64,000 nucleotides of DNA, taken from contig JALSTH010000009.1 in NCBI GenBank assembly GCA_026983835.1, forward strand, positions 20,527 to 84,526. The letters are read 5' to 3'. The translations under genes were made by a program, and so were the position numbers. Under the pieces are notes generated by a model. That model did no database searches and was not told the DNA's origin. It was given only the letters and a program-made list of their open reading frames with translations. Positions 54,304 to 63,257 of this stretch are shown one piece after another. Every line of letters starts with the position of its first letter. The stretch's first letter is position 1. Origin of the DNA: Candidatus Zixiibacteriota bacterium (GTDB lineage: Bacteria; Zixibacteria; MSB-5A5; UM-FILTER-46-8).

Positions 54304-56475
54304 TTAGCGTTTTTCCAATATTAAGATCTTTCCATCCATATTCTCGATTTCAATTACAATGCCTTCTCCCAATTGCTTTGGAGTAACCGGGATAGAGTCT
54401 TCTCCCAACGGATCAACTAGTTTCAGTCTTGCGCCACCTGATGCTTTGATAATTGATGGATCGATCTTTATAAGTACGCGTCGGACATTATCCGGATGGG
54501 AATATTCGTAGCGCTGGTTATGATTAATAACAAAAATCGAAAGGGTTTTATTCCTATCGCTTTGAACGAAGACATTGACATTAGGTTCGGATGAATATAC
54601 GGGAGTGGTTATCTTAAAGGAGGAGAGCATCTGTTCTAAAATCCTTACCTTTTGGCGATCATAAGTAATACCCGGGTCGAATGTCAACAAATAGCAGGTT
54701 CCTCTGCCGTATTTTTTATAAGCCCCGACGATTTTTTTATTCCATTTGGCAAACACTTTCCATTCGGTTTTCTTTTTAGTTATCGAACCGAAAATTTGTG
54801 TATCGTAGTTATTGTTCCCGATTTGGATTTTGCTGGTTGTAAAATCGCTCTTTGTCGTTATTCCCAATCCTTTGCTCAATGCTTGGGATAACTTGAGTTT
54901 TTCGTTATATTTGGGCATCAGACCGACTAAAACAATATTCGCTCCTTCTTTTATGAGTCTTAAGATACGCAGCTGCGTCTCCTCAGCCATAAATTCGGAA
55001 ATCGGAACAAAAACCAAATTCAACCCTTCAAAACTTTTTTCAGCATTAGTATCGACGACTGAATAATCATAATTTAATTCGTCAAACCCCCGGCAAATAC
55101 CAGGCAGGCTGAAATCCAACAAATAATTGATATCGGGGAAAGGCTTATCTATTCCTAAGTATTTATACCACAAAAGCGAACGGTCATATGCGACGCCTAC
55201 CTGAGCAAACCCCCTTAGATTTTCAAGCTTCATTTTAGGAATCGCCTCGTTTATTTTCGCCCATATTTCATAGTTGTCGCGAACCGAGCCATCCTCGGCT
55301 ATTGGGGAAGAATGCCAATGATCTCTTTCTACGAACATATAGGATATAAAACCCTTCAATCCGCTTGCTAAAGCAGTTATGAATGTAAATCTGAATGCAC
55401 GATTATCAACTTTATCGTATTTCGCAGCCGACTTCGGATCATCAGCCCATTTGCCGGATATCAATTTTGGGGACCAGTTGAAATTGGAAGTTGAACTTAA
55501 ATATCGCAATTGCCTTGAAATTTGGTGATAATTGTCATATTGCTCTATATTCAACCCCATCGATACTTTGTGGTTAGTAATATCAAGCCAATTTACAGGC
55601 AATCCAAAATATGGTCTGACTGATATTCCAGTGGAAAAAAGCGAACCTACTCCCAATGACTCCAACCTTTCTCGAACAATATTCACATATTCGGAAATAG
55701 CTTTTTCCTTGAATTCGATCCAATCGAAATAATAGGGCAGATCTTCGGATTTATTCACCGAGATTTCAGTGGGTGGCTCAACTTCGATAAATTCCTTGAA
55801 TTCCTTTCCGTAGGTGGCATTTAAGTTTTGAATATTTTCGTATTTCTCTTCCAAAAATGGATAATATTTTTTATTTATCATAAAATCGGAATAATCGCCA
55901 TCAAAGATTGCATCTCTTCTCCCGAAAGATAAATCATCATCTATATGGAATAAAAAAATTGGGCCCTTTGGATATATATAGTTTTGAAGCATATCGACAA
56001 ATGCTGTGTAATAACGCTTGATGTGATTAGCGAAACGGGGATGCAGATAATTCGGCATATAACTCGTGGTTTTTTCAGTATATGATTCTCTGGTTAATTG
56101 GTTTCCGTCAGAATCCCTTGCCAACAGCTCCGAATCATTAAGAATAAAATCGGGAATACCCCCGTTCTCCCAACCGGCACCGATATAGGGCCCGCATCTC
56201 AAAATAACTTTAAATCCAAATTCACGGGCTAATTCGAGGAAAACGATCAAATCCTTTCGAGAATCATTCATACCGAAAAAATCGAAATCACCGATTCTTT
56301 CCTCGTGCAGATTCCAAGGAACGGAAGTCGATATCATTGAAAAACCGGCTCTTTTAATCCTCTCGAAACAAACCGCCCAATATCGTTTAGGTACTCTGTA
56401 ATAGTGCATTTCCGCACTGATACAGTAATATTCCTCTTTACCGATAATAAACTTATTGTTAACCAATCCGAGCAT
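54304..56475 (-). CDS. GH35-like glycoside hydrolase with altered catalytic motif
   Basis: A 723-residue protein whose N-terminal TIM barrel follows the family 35 beta-galactosidase pattern: SAEMHYYRVPKRYW, STSVPWNLHE, FDFFG, VILRCGPYIGAGWENGGIPDFI. The next strand, GPIIAxQIENE(Y/F)G in active enzymes, is GPIFLFHIDDDLSFG here (residues 171-185). Gln is His, the two Glu are Asp, and the acid/base Glu is Asp181. The rest has a beta-rich tail (KILILEK at the end). No signal peptide is present, so it is cytoplasmic or exported another way. It may act on a different sugar, be a weak enzyme, or be a binding protein. Confidence 0.8.
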   Translation of the reverse strand: MLGLVNNKFIIGKEEYYCISAEMHYYRVPKRYWAVCFERIKRAGFSMISTSVPWNLHEERIGDFDFFGMNDSRKDLIVFLELAREFGFKVILRCGPYIGAGWENGGIPDFILNDSELLARDSDGNQLTRESYTEKTTSYMPNYLHPRFANHIKRYYTAFVDMLQNYIYPKGPIFLFHIDDDLSFGRRDAIFDGDYSDFMINKKYYPFLEEKYENIQNLNATYGKEFKEFIEVEPPTEISVNKSEDLPYYFDWIEFKEKAISEYVNIVRERLESLGVGSLFSTGISVRPYFGLPVNWLDITNHKVSMGLNIEQYDNYHQISRQLRYLSSTSNFNWSPKLISGKWADDPKSAAKYDKVDNRAFRFTFITALASGLKGFISYMFVERDHWHSSPIAEDGSVRDNYEIWAKINEAIPKMKLENLRGFAQVGVAYDRSLLWYKYLGIDKPFPDINYLLDFSLPGICRGFDELNYDYSVVDTNAEKSFEGLNLVFVPISEFMAEETQLRILRLIKEGANIVLVGLMPKYNEKLKLSQALSKGLGITTKSDFTTSKIQIGNNNYDTQIFGSITKKKTEWKVFAKWNKKIVGAYKKYGRGTCYLLTFDPGITYDRQKVRILEQMLSSFKITTPVYSSEPNVNVFVQSDRNKTLSIFVINHNQRYEYSHPDNVRRVLIKIDPSIIKASGGARLKLVDPLGEDSIPVTPKQLGEGIVIEIENMDGKILILEKR

Positions 56476-57036
56476 ATTGACGCCCCGTATTTTAATCCAT
56501 TAAAATTCCAAAATTAACCGCATAAAAATAAAAAAACTGTTTTCCCGCCATTAGCCTGAATCGCAAGAATAATATTACGATTAAACTTTACAATTTAACA
56601 AATTATTAATTTTTGTCAAACATTATTTTAATTTTAACTGTAAAATCTATACAAAACTACCTCTTAGAATGCGAGCTTTATTTGATATGAATCTCCAAAT
56701 CAATAAAAAAATGCGCAGAATTTATATATTTAATTAGGAAGCGAATAAAAATTATTATCATATCTATAGCTCAATGATTTTAAGTTGATTACTCTTTCTT
56801 TTATATCCTGTGCATCCTTGTTATTTATTTCGCAATCTCCCTACATCTATTATGGTGAAAATGATTTTACCAAATGTTTTAATTGAAAATAATACTCATT
56901 ATTATGAGGATGTTTAGTGTAATATATTGATATAAAATCAAATGAAGACTATACCGACTACAATAATATGGAATTATTTCATATTATATCCCTATTTTTA
57001 TAATGATATACTGACAAAATTTTTGCAAATAATGAT

Positions 57037-57054
57037 TTGTGAAAAATTTCATTT
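57037..57054 (+). promoter_or_regulatory. Candidate CRP/FNR (HcpR-like) half-site pair upstream of the sat -35
   Basis: TTGTGA-N6-TCATTT at 57037-57054, ending five bases before the -35. The left half is a perfect half-site of the TTGTGA-N6-TCACAA pattern; the right half matches the first three bases only. HcpR, a CRP/FNR regulator in Desulfovibrio, is inferred to bind that pattern near sat and apr genes. Confidence 0.4.
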
Positions 57055-57059
57055 TTTAC

Positions 57060-57088
57060 TTGACATTGCTTTGTTGATTTTATATAAA
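57060..57088 (+). promoter_or_regulatory. Promoter of the sat operon
   Basis: TTGACA (57060-57065) and TATAAA (57083-57088) with exactly 17 bases between them. It lies 55 bases before the sat start and is a near-consensus sigma70-type site. No other promoter of this quality is seen between sat and dsrB, so it may drive the whole cluster. Confidence 0.85.
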
Positions 57089-57102
57089 GTAATATGAATA
57101 AC

Positions 57103-57120
57103 TTGTGAAAATAATAACAA
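57103..57120 (+). promoter_or_regulatory. Candidate CRP/FNR (HcpR-like) operator downstream of the sat -10
   Basis: TTGTGA-N6-TAACAA at 57103-57120. It matches the symmetric TTGTGA-N6-TCACAA pattern at 11 of 12 positions. It starts about eight bases after the expected transcription start, a place suited to repression. Confidence 0.5.
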
Positions 57121-57142
57121 ACTTAAAATTGAAGGTTTGATT

Positions 57143-58369
57143 ATGGCAAAAACAAAATTAATCCGTCCGCACGGAAGCGATGAGCTGAAAATCCTACTTC
57201 TCGAAGGGAAAGCGAGGGAAGAGGGATTGAAGAAAGCGGAAACTTTGCCCAAGGTAGAGCTTAGCTCCCGTGAGGTTGGCGATCTCATTATGATGGGTAT
57301 CGGTGGTTTTACGCCGCTTGAAGGGTTTATGGGGTATGATGATTGGAAGGGGGTCTGCGAGGAAATGAAGATGGCTGATGGGGTTTTTTGGCCAATTCCT
57401 ATTACGATGTCGTATGAAGAGAAAATCGATTCGGGTAAAGAGATAGCGCTTATCTCCGGTGAGACCAAAGAAATTATGGGGATTATGAAAGTTACCGAAT
57501 CCTATAAAATTGATAAGGAATTTGAGTGTCAAAATGTCTTCAAAACCACGGACAATGAGCATCCCGGTGTTAAAATGGTGATGGGTCAAAAGGAATGGAA
57601 TATTGCCGGAAAGATTACAGTACTTTCGGAGAGTTATTTCCCGGAGGAATTCAAGGGCATCTACCAGCGCCCCAGTGAAAGCCGTAGGATATTTGAAGAG
57701 AAGGGTTGGAAAGTTATTGCCGCTCTGCAATTGCGTAATCCGATGCACCGTTCCCATGAATATTTGGCGAAAATTGCCATTGAGGTATCGGATGGTTTAT
57801 ATATCCATCAATTGGTCGGTAAATTGAAACCTGGGGATATTCCCGCTGATGTTCGAGTAAAATGTATTAATACATTGGTTGATAATTATTTTGTTAAAGA
57901 TAGGGTGGTAACTGGCGGTTATCCGTTGGATATGCGTTATGCCGGTCCTCGTGAGGCGTTACTTCATGCTCTTTTCCGCCAGAATTTCGGTTGTACGCAT
58001 ATGATTATCGGTAGGGACCACGCCGGTGTGGGGAATTATTATGGGCCCTTCGATGCGCAAAACATTTTCCACGAGCTCTGGGATGGAGCGCTTGAATGTA
58101 AAATGTTGCCTATCGATTGGACATTTTGGTGTTATAAATGCGGCGGTATGGTTTCTATGAAAACCTGCCCCCATAAAAAGGAGGATCGTTTGTTCCTGAG
58201 CGGCACCGCATTGCGGAAGGCTCTTTCGGAAGGGAGCGATGTTCCTGCCGAATTCTCCCGCCCGGAAGTATTGGCGATACTCCGTGAGTTTTATGCGAAC
58301 CTGAAGGACAAGGTGGAGGTAAAGCTTCACGGCTATGCAACGGGAGATGCCGCTGATAAGAAGAAATAG
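57143..58369 (+). CDS. sat: Sulfate adenylyltransferase (dissimilatory, Sat)
   Basis: Sat makes adenosine 5'-phosphosulfate (APS) and pyrophosphate from sulfate and ATP, or runs in reverse. The ATG at 57143 has GAAGG (57131-57135) at seven bases. Length 408, with no kinase domain, as in the dissimilatory type. The active-site motif is [12 protein letters not shown] (196-207), [17 protein letters not shown] follows, and a zinc knuckle [15 protein letters not shown] is seen, as in the Archaeoglobus and Thermus enzymes. The next gene begins after a hairpin and an SD, 78 bases on. It is the first gene of the sat-aprBA-dsrAB block. Confidence 0.97.
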   Translation: MAKTKLIRPHGSDELKILLLEGKAREEGLKKAETLPKVELSSREVGDLIMMGIGGFTPLEGFMGYDDWKGVCEEMKMADGVFWPIPITMSYEEKIDSGKEIALISGETKEIMGIMKVTESYKIDKEFECQNVFKTTDNEHPGVKMVMGQKEWNIAGKITVLSESYFPEEFKGIYQRPSESRRIFEEKGWKVIAALQLRNPMHRSHEYLAKIAIEVSDGLYIHQLVGKLKPGDIPADVRVKCINTLVDNYFVKDRVVTGGYPLDMRYAGPREALLHALFRQNFGCTHMIIGRDHAGVGNYYGPFDAQNIFHELWDGALECKMLPIDWTFWCYKCGGMVSMKTCPHKKEDRLFLSGTALRKALSEGSDVPAEFSRPEVLAILREFYANLKDKVEVKLHGYATGDAADKKK

Positions 58370-58393
58370 AGTAATAGAATAAAAAACAGTTTG

Positions 58394-58419
58394 ACCGCCG
58401 GGTCTTGCCTTCCGGCGGT
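58394..58419 (+). other. Hairpin between sat and aprB
   Basis: ACCGCCGG (58394-58401) pairs perfectly with CCGGCGGT (58412-58419) around a 10-base loop. No T-run follows, so a processing or stability element is more likely than a terminator. Confidence 0.65.
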
Positions 58420-58447
58420 TCTAATCCGTAATGAGAGGAGAAACAAA

Positions 58448-58882
58448 ATGCCAAGCTATGTGATTGTTGAGAAATGCGATGGCTGTAAAGCTCTGGACAA
58501 GACTGCCTGCCAGCATATTTGTCCGAACGATCTGATGGTCCTGAACAAGGATCTGATGAAGGCTTATAATCAAGCCCCCGAGATGTGTTGGGAGTGTTAT
58601 AGCTGCGTAAAGATTTGCCCGACGCAGGCTATCGAAGTCCGTGGTTATGCCGATTTCATCCCGATGGGTGCTTCGGTTACTCCGATGAGAAGCACCGATT
58701 CCATTATGTGGACGGTCAAGTTCCGTAATGGGACCTTGAAGAGGTTCAAATTCCCGATTCGGACTACTGATGAGGGTACGGCGGTTCCTAATGGCGGTTT
58801 TGATGAGGGGGCGGCCGATTTGAATAAAGAGGAATTATTCACCGAACCGGAATCTTTAGGTGCTGAACTTTTCACAAAGTAA
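58448..58882 (+). CDS. aprB: Adenylylsulfate reductase subunit beta (AprB)
   Basis: The 144-residue iron-sulfur subunit of APS reductase. Eight cysteines for two [4Fe-4S] clusters are at 10, 13, 21, 25 and 47, 50, 53, 57 (EKCDGCKALDKTACQHIC and MCWECYSCVKIC). The rest (ADFIPMGASVTPMRSTDSIMW) is the AprB-specific tail that wraps around AprA. The ATG at 58448 has GAGGAGAAAC upstream; an upstream in-frame start is inside the hairpin. aprA follows 32 bases after its stop. Confidence 0.97.
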   Translation: MPSYVIVEKCDGCKALDKTACQHICPNDLMVLNKDLMKAYNQAPEMCWECYSCVKICPTQAIEVRGYADFIPMGASVTPMRSTDSIMWTVKFRNGTLKRFKFPIRTTDEGTAVPNGGFDEGAADLNKEELFTEPESLGAELFTK

Positions 58883-58914
58883 GATAACAATAATTTACAA
58901 TTGGGAGAGAAAAA

Positions 58915-60783
58915 ATGCCGGAATTCGAAACTGTAGAAATAACCACCGATCTTTTAATACTCGGTGGCGGTATGGCGGCCTGTGGGGCTGCTGTTGAAGC
59001 CGCTTATTGGGCGAAGAAGAATGGGCTGAAAGCGATAATGGTCGATAAGGCCGAACCCGATCGTTCTGGTGCCGTGGCGATGGGGTTGTCGGCTATTAAT
59101 CAATATATCGGCTTAAAAGAGGGCGATAATACCGTTAAGGATTATGTCGATTATGTTCGCAACGACCTAATGGGGATTACCCGTGAGGACCTCGTGGCAA
59201 ATATTGCCAGACATGTCGATTCGACTGTACATTTGTATGAGAGATGGGGACTTCCCATTTGGAAAGATGAAGAGGGCAATTATGTCCACGAGGGCCGTTG
59301 GCAGCTGATGATTAACGGTGAATCATATAAGTTAATCGTTGCTGAGGCAGCTAAGAATGCTTTGGGGATTGATAATATTTACACGAGGATCTTTGCTGTA
59401 GAGCCGTTGATGGATGGTGATCGTTGCGCCGGTGCGGTGGGTTTCAGCGTTCGTGAAAACAAATTTTATGTTTTTAAGGCTAAAGCCACATTAGTTGCTA
59501 TGGGTGGTGCGGTCCATGTATTTAAACCTCGTTCGGTGGGTGAAGGATTGGGCCGTTCTTGGTATCCTCCATTTAACTCCGGGGCGTCCGCTTACTTTAC
59601 GATCAAGGCGGGTGCTGAGATGACCTGTCAGGAAGTTCGTTTTATCCCTGTTCGCTTTAAGGATGCGTATGGTCCTGTCGGCGCATGGTTTTTGTTATTT
59701 AAATCCCGTGCTACCAATGCATTGGGTGAAGCTTATATGCAAACTCGTAAAGATGAGCTTGAGAAATGGCTTCCTTATGGTAAAGTAAAACCGGTCCCCG
59801 CCAACCTCCGTAATTGGTTGATGATGTTGGATGTGAATGAAGGGAAAGGTCCGATTTATATGAGGACTGAGGAAGCGATAGCCAAACTATCGGAACAGGT
59901 TCCGGATGAGAAGGCACGGAAGAAAAAACTCAGGGAATTGGAAAGTGAAGCTTGGGAAGATTTTCTCGATATGACTATTTCTCAAGCTATCCTTTGGGCT
60001 GGCACTAATGTTGCCCCCGAAGAGAAACCCTCCGAGATAGCAGCTTGTGAGCCGTATTTCATCGGATCACATTCGGGCGCTTCCGGCGCTTGGGTCAGTG
60101 GTCCGGAAGACCTTGCCCCGCCGGAATACTTCTGGGGTTATGAGAATATGACCACGGTTAAGGGCTTATTTGCAGCTGGTGATGCTTCCGGTGCATCCAG
60201 CCATAAGTTCTCTTCAGGCTCTCATTGTGAAGGCAGGATAGCGGCGAAAGCGGCAATCAAGTTCTGTACAGAGAATCCTGATATGCCGAATGTCGATCCG
60301 AAACAGGTCGAAGAACTTAAAGCCAAGATTCTCAAACCGTTGGATCTCTTTGAACAGAATAAGGGAACCTCCAGTGATCCGGATATCAACCCGAACTACA
60401 TAAGACCTAAAATGTTTATGTTCAGGTTGCAGAAAATTATGGATGAATATGCGGGTGGTGTTACTACAAGCTTCACAACCAGCAAACAACTTCTCGAAAA
60501 GGGAATGGAGCTGCTGAACTTCTTGAAGGAAGACGCCGAGAAACTTGCTGCCGAAAACTTGCATGAGCTGATGCGTTGCTGGGAAAATGTTCATAGGATG
60601 TGGCAGGCTGAGGCGCACATACGCACGATTCTGTTCCGTGAGGAAACTCGTTGGCCCGGTTATTATTTCCGTTCCGATTTTCCTGAGATGAAGTCGGACT
60701 GGGAAGTATTTGTCAACTGTAAGTACAACAGAGATTCCGGTGAATGGGAATTTATGAAAAAGGATATCAAGCGGATATTCTAA
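58915..60783 (+). CDS. aprA: Adenylylsulfate reductase subunit alpha (AprA)
   Basis: The 622-residue FAD subunit of APS reductase, which reduces APS to sulfite and AMP or runs in reverse in sulfur oxidisers. N-terminal FAD motif: LLILGGGMAACGAAVEAAYWA. Next are DRSGAVAMGLSAINQYIG, the substrate-region VRFIPVRFKDAYGPVGAWFLL with its Arg pair, and the C-terminal FAAGDASGASSHKFSSGSHCEGRIA. The length matches the family. SD GGGAG lies seven bases before the ATG. Qmo genes, which usually follow aprA in sulfate reducers, are absent; a hairpin and a zinc-ribbon gene come next. Confidence 0.97.
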   Translation: MPEFETVEITTDLLILGGGMAACGAAVEAAYWAKKNGLKAIMVDKAEPDRSGAVAMGLSAINQYIGLKEGDNTVKDYVDYVRNDLMGITREDLVANIARHVDSTVHLYERWGLPIWKDEEGNYVHEGRWQLMINGESYKLIVAEAAKNALGIDNIYTRIFAVEPLMDGDRCAGAVGFSVRENKFYVFKAKATLVAMGGAVHVFKPRSVGEGLGRSWYPPFNSGASAYFTIKAGAEMTCQEVRFIPVRFKDAYGPVGAWFLLFKSRATNALGEAYMQTRKDELEKWLPYGKVKPVPANLRNWLMMLDVNEGKGPIYMRTEEAIAKLSEQVPDEKARKKKLRELESEAWEDFLDMTISQAILWAGTNVAPEEKPSEIAACEPYFIGSHSGASGAWVSGPEDLAPPEYFWGYENMTTVKGLFAAGDASGASSHKFSSGSHCEGRIAAKAAIKFCTENPDMPNVDPKQVEELKAKILKPLDLFEQNKGTSSDPDINPNYIRPKMFMFRLQKIMDEYAGGVTTSFTTSKQLLEKGMELLNFLKEDAEKLAAENLHELMRCWENVHRMWQAEAHIRTILFREETRWPGYYFRSDFPEMKSDWEVFVNCKYNRDSGEWEFMKKDIKRIF

Positions 60784-60801
60784 CCTCTTTTAATAGTGGA
60801 A

Positions 60802-60845
60802 CGGGAAAAGCCTTTGGGCGCTGCGAAGCGCCTAAAGGCCTCCCG
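60802..60845 (+). other. Large hairpin after aprA
   Basis: GCCTTTGGGCGC (60810-60821) pairs with GCGCCTAAAGGC (60828-60839) in a 12-base stem with one G-U pair. An outer CGGGA/TCCCG pair (60802-60806 and 60841-60845) extends it, with three bulged bases on the left and one on the right. There is no T-run. Its place after the apr genes suggests a stabiliser or processing site that could lift apr over dsr expression. Confidence 0.75.
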
Positions 60846-60876
60846 ATGATAAAGGAATTAACTTTTCTATAAAATT

Positions 60877-61152
60877 ATGAAAATGACCGTAGATGAGAAA
60901 ATAATTTGCCCTTATTGTCATCGCGAGATGACAAAATGGGCTTGTCCCCCGGAATCGACCTGGGGTGAGGGGGTCCATTACATCTGTTTTAATGATGAAT
61001 GTTCCTATTATGTAAGAGGCTGGGCGTGGATGATGGAAAAATATGCGGTTCACGCTTCTTATAGGTACCATTTTAACCCTATTACCGGTGAAAGGGGACC
61101 AATTCCCGTATGGGATGGGAACGCCTTGAAGAATGCTATCATTGAGGATTGA
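60877..61152 (+). CDS. Small zinc-ribbon protein of the sulfur cluster
   Basis: A 91-residue protein with a zinc-ribbon start, IICPYCHREMTKWACPP, then WGEGVHYICFNDECSYYVRGW and a C-terminal part SYRYHFNPITGERGPIPVW. The Cys pattern is C-x2-C ... C ... C-x4-C. From memory, similar proteins in Desulfobacterota are annotated as ogr/Delta-like zinc fingers, but I have not compared sequences. No function is known. It lies between aprA and the YkgJ-type gene in the same direction, so it may assist the Apr or Dsr proteins. Its SD is weak. Confidence 0.75.
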   Translation: MKMTVDEKIICPYCHREMTKWACPPESTWGEGVHYICFNDECSYYVRGWAWMMEKYAVHASYRYHFNPITGERGPIPVWDGNALKNAIIED

Positions 61153-61156
61153 TTGG

Positions 61157-61963
61157 ATGAGAGAGTTCGAAAAACTAAAAAAAAGCATTTTGAATGATTA
61201 TCCCCGTTTGGGTTTGGAGGATAATTTCAAATTCGCCTGCCATCCGGGGGTGCCTTGTTTTAATGATTGCTGTGCGGATATTAATATTTTCTTAACGCCG
61301 TATGATATTATCCGGATGAAAAATCATCTGAATATATCTTCCAATGAATTTTTGGAGAAATATACTCTCTCCCCCATAGATGAGAATCAGAGGCATCCAG
61401 TGATAATGTTAAAGATGAATGATGATGACAAAAAGAAATGTCCCTTCGTAACCGATAAAGGGTGTTCGATTTATTCGGATAGGCCCTGGTCCTGCAGGAT
61501 GTATCCGTTGGGATTGGCTTCTCCTTCCGAATCAATAAAGAATGAGGGGGAATTTTATTTTTTGATGCGGGATGACTTCTGTAAGGGATTTGAGGAGGAC
61601 GGAGAGTGGACCATCAAAGGATGGATTGGCGATCAGGGGATTGAACCATACGATGATGCCGGAAAGTTATTCAAAGAGATATCTTTACATCCCTTCTTTG
61701 ATTCGGGGAAGTCCCTCTCCCCGCAAAAGATAGAGATGTTATATATGGTTTGTTATGATATAGATAGGTTTAGAGAATTCCTTTTTGAAAGCAGTTTTTT
61801 CGATCGTTTCGAGGTGGATGAGAAGACGAAAGAACAGATTAAAAACGATGATGTTGAATTGTTTGGGTTTGGAGTTAAGTGGCTCAAATTCAGTTTGTTC
61901 GGTGAAAAGACCATAGAGATAAAAGATGAAGCCGTAAAAACGGCAAAAATGAAAAAAAAGTAA
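61157..61963 (+). CDS. YkgJ-family cysteine-cluster protein of the sulfur cluster
   Basis: A 268-residue protein of the YkgJ/FliB type, believed to bind zinc or an Fe-S cluster. The Cys set includes CHPGVPCFNDCCADI near residue 35-50, then CPFVTDKGCSIYSDRPWSCRMYPLG, then DDFCKGF. The remainder is a helical, charged region with no known role (ends KTAKMKKK). The ATG at 61157 has GAGGA upstream at eight bases; an upstream in-frame start would overlap the zinc-ribbon gene. It precedes dsrA by 37 bases and is co-directional. A link to sulfite or sulfate handling is inferred from place only. Confidence 0.82.
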   Translation: MREFEKLKKSILNDYPRLGLEDNFKFACHPGVPCFNDCCADINIFLTPYDIIRMKNHLNISSNEFLEKYTLSPIDENQRHPVIMLKMNDDDKKKCPFVTDKGCSIYSDRPWSCRMYPLGLASPSESIKNEGEFYFLMRDDFCKGFEEDGEWTIKGWIGDQGIEPYDDAGKLFKEISLHPFFDSGKSLSPQKIEMLYMVCYDIDRFREFLFESSFFDRFEVDEKTKEQIKNDDVELFGFGVKWLKFSLFGEKTIEIKDEAVKTAKMKKK

Positions 61964-62000
61964 TTTTTATATACTTGCCTTAAAGTAGGAGAAAATGGTG

Positions 62001-63203
62001 ATGAAAAAGTACAAAACTCCCAATCTCGATGAACTCGAAAAAGGACCGTGGCCAAGTTTTGTGAAGGAGATTAAAAGGGCGGCGGAAACGAATGAGATGA
62101 GCAACGATCTCCTTGGCCAGTTGGAGCGGTCCTATGATGATCGAATCAGTCATTGGAAGCATGGAGGTATTGTGGGGGTGATGGGTTATGGAGGTGGTGT
62201 AATCGGACGTTATACGGACCTTCCGGAGGAATTTCCTCATGTCTCACATTTCCATACCTTTCGTGTCAACCAACCCGCAGGATGGTTTTACACCTCCGAA
62301 GCTTTGCGGACTCTTTGCGATATATGGGAAAAGCATGGTTCGGGATTGTTTAATTTTCACGGTTCCACCGGCGACATTATTTTGTTGGGAACCAGGACGG
62401 AAGAATTAGAGCCGACCTTTGATGATCTGACTAAGGCTGGATATGATTTGGGCGGCTCCGGGTCGGATATGCGCACCCCGAGTTGTTGTGTTGGAAAAGC
62501 GCGTTGCGAGTGGGCATGTTATGATACTATGAAGCTATGCTATGATACCACAATGCGTTATCAGGATGAACTTCATAGGCCGGCGTTTCCGTATAAATGG
62601 AAATTCAAATTTGCCGGTTGCCCCAACGATTGTGTTGCTTCCATAGCCCGTGCCGATATCTCGGTTATCGGAACTTGGAGAGATGATATCAAAATAAATC
62701 AAGAAGAAGTAAGAAAATATGCGGAAAAGGGCCTTGATATCTTTAATGATGTCGTCTTGAATTGTCCGGGAAAGTGTATGCAATGGGATGGAAAAGAGCT
62801 TAAAATCGATAATGAGTATTGTCGGAGATGTATGCATTGCATAAATGCGATGCCTTTGGCTCTTTCCCCGGGAGATGATCGTGGAGCAACAATTTTAATC
62901 GGTGCCAAAGCTCCGATATTGGAAGGCGCTTTGCTTTCATCAGTGCTTATTCCGTTTATCAAAATCGACGAACCCGAAGAATATGAAAGACTTTGTGATA
63001 TAGTCGAAAGAATGCAGGATGTATGGTGTGAGGAAGGCAAAAACCGTGAAAGGGTCGGGGAATTTATTCAAAGAGTAGGGTTAGGGAATTTCCTTGAGGC
63101 CGCTGAAGTAGATATCGTCCCTCAGATGGTTGAGCATCCTCGTGAGAATCCTTACATTTTCTTTGAGGACTACTACGAAGAAGATGAAGAAGAGGAAGGG
63201 TAA
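62001..63203 (+). CDS. dsrA: Dissimilatory sulfite reductase subunit alpha (DsrA)
   Basis: DsrA, with DsrB, reduces sulfite to a DsrC-bound trisulfide/sulfide, or runs in reverse. The ATG at 62001 is preferred over 61995 because AGGAG (61987-61991) then stands nine bases away. The siroheme and cluster cysteines are [12 protein letters not shown] (residues 162-173) and CPNDC (207-211). The inserted ferredoxin domain reads [20 protein letters not shown] ending in [12 protein letters not shown]. The length of 400 residues is slightly short of many DsrA but normal. The C-terminus is acidic (EEDEEEEG). Confidence 0.97.
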   Translation: MKKYKTPNLDELEKGPWPSFVKEIKRAAETNEMSNDLLGQLERSYDDRISHWKHGGIVGVMGYGGGVIGRYTDLPEEFPHVSHFHTFRVNQPAGWFYTSEALRTLCDIWEKHGSGLFNFHGSTGDIILLGTRTEELEPTFDDLTKAGYDLGGSGSDMRTPSCCVGKARCEWACYDTMKLCYDTTMRYQDELHRPAFPYKWKFKFAGCPNDCVASIARADISVIGTWRDDIKINQEEVRKYAEKGLDIFNDVVLNCPGKCMQWDGKELKIDNEYCRRCMHCINAMPLALSPGDDRGATILIGAKAPILEGALLSSVLIPFIKIDEPEEYERLCDIVERMQDVWCEEGKNRERVGEFIQRVGLGNFLEAAEVDIVPQMVEHPRENPYIFFEDYYEEDEEEEG

Positions 63204-63257
63204 TCCAAAATTGAAAGAACGGGTTTATTTTAACCTATAAGCAGAAAGGAACTTAAA

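Larger units (their letters stand above)
56476..57142. other. Large AT-rich intergenic region between the GH35-like gene and sat
   Basis: A 667-base stretch with no ORF longer than a few dozen codons and no RNA gene that I recognise. It contains the sat promoter and two HcpR/CRP-type half-site pairs at its right end (separate entries). It also holds a short palindrome AATAAT-ACTC-ATTATT near 56889-56904. Otherwise it is plain AT-rich sequence. A boundary such as this is expected between divergent transcription units. Confidence 0.6.

Noticed and set aside
56885..56908. Fur-box-like palindrome AATAAT-ACTC-ATTATT
   Set aside because: It is about 150 bases from the sat promoter and within a very AT-rich stretch, where chance palindromes are common.
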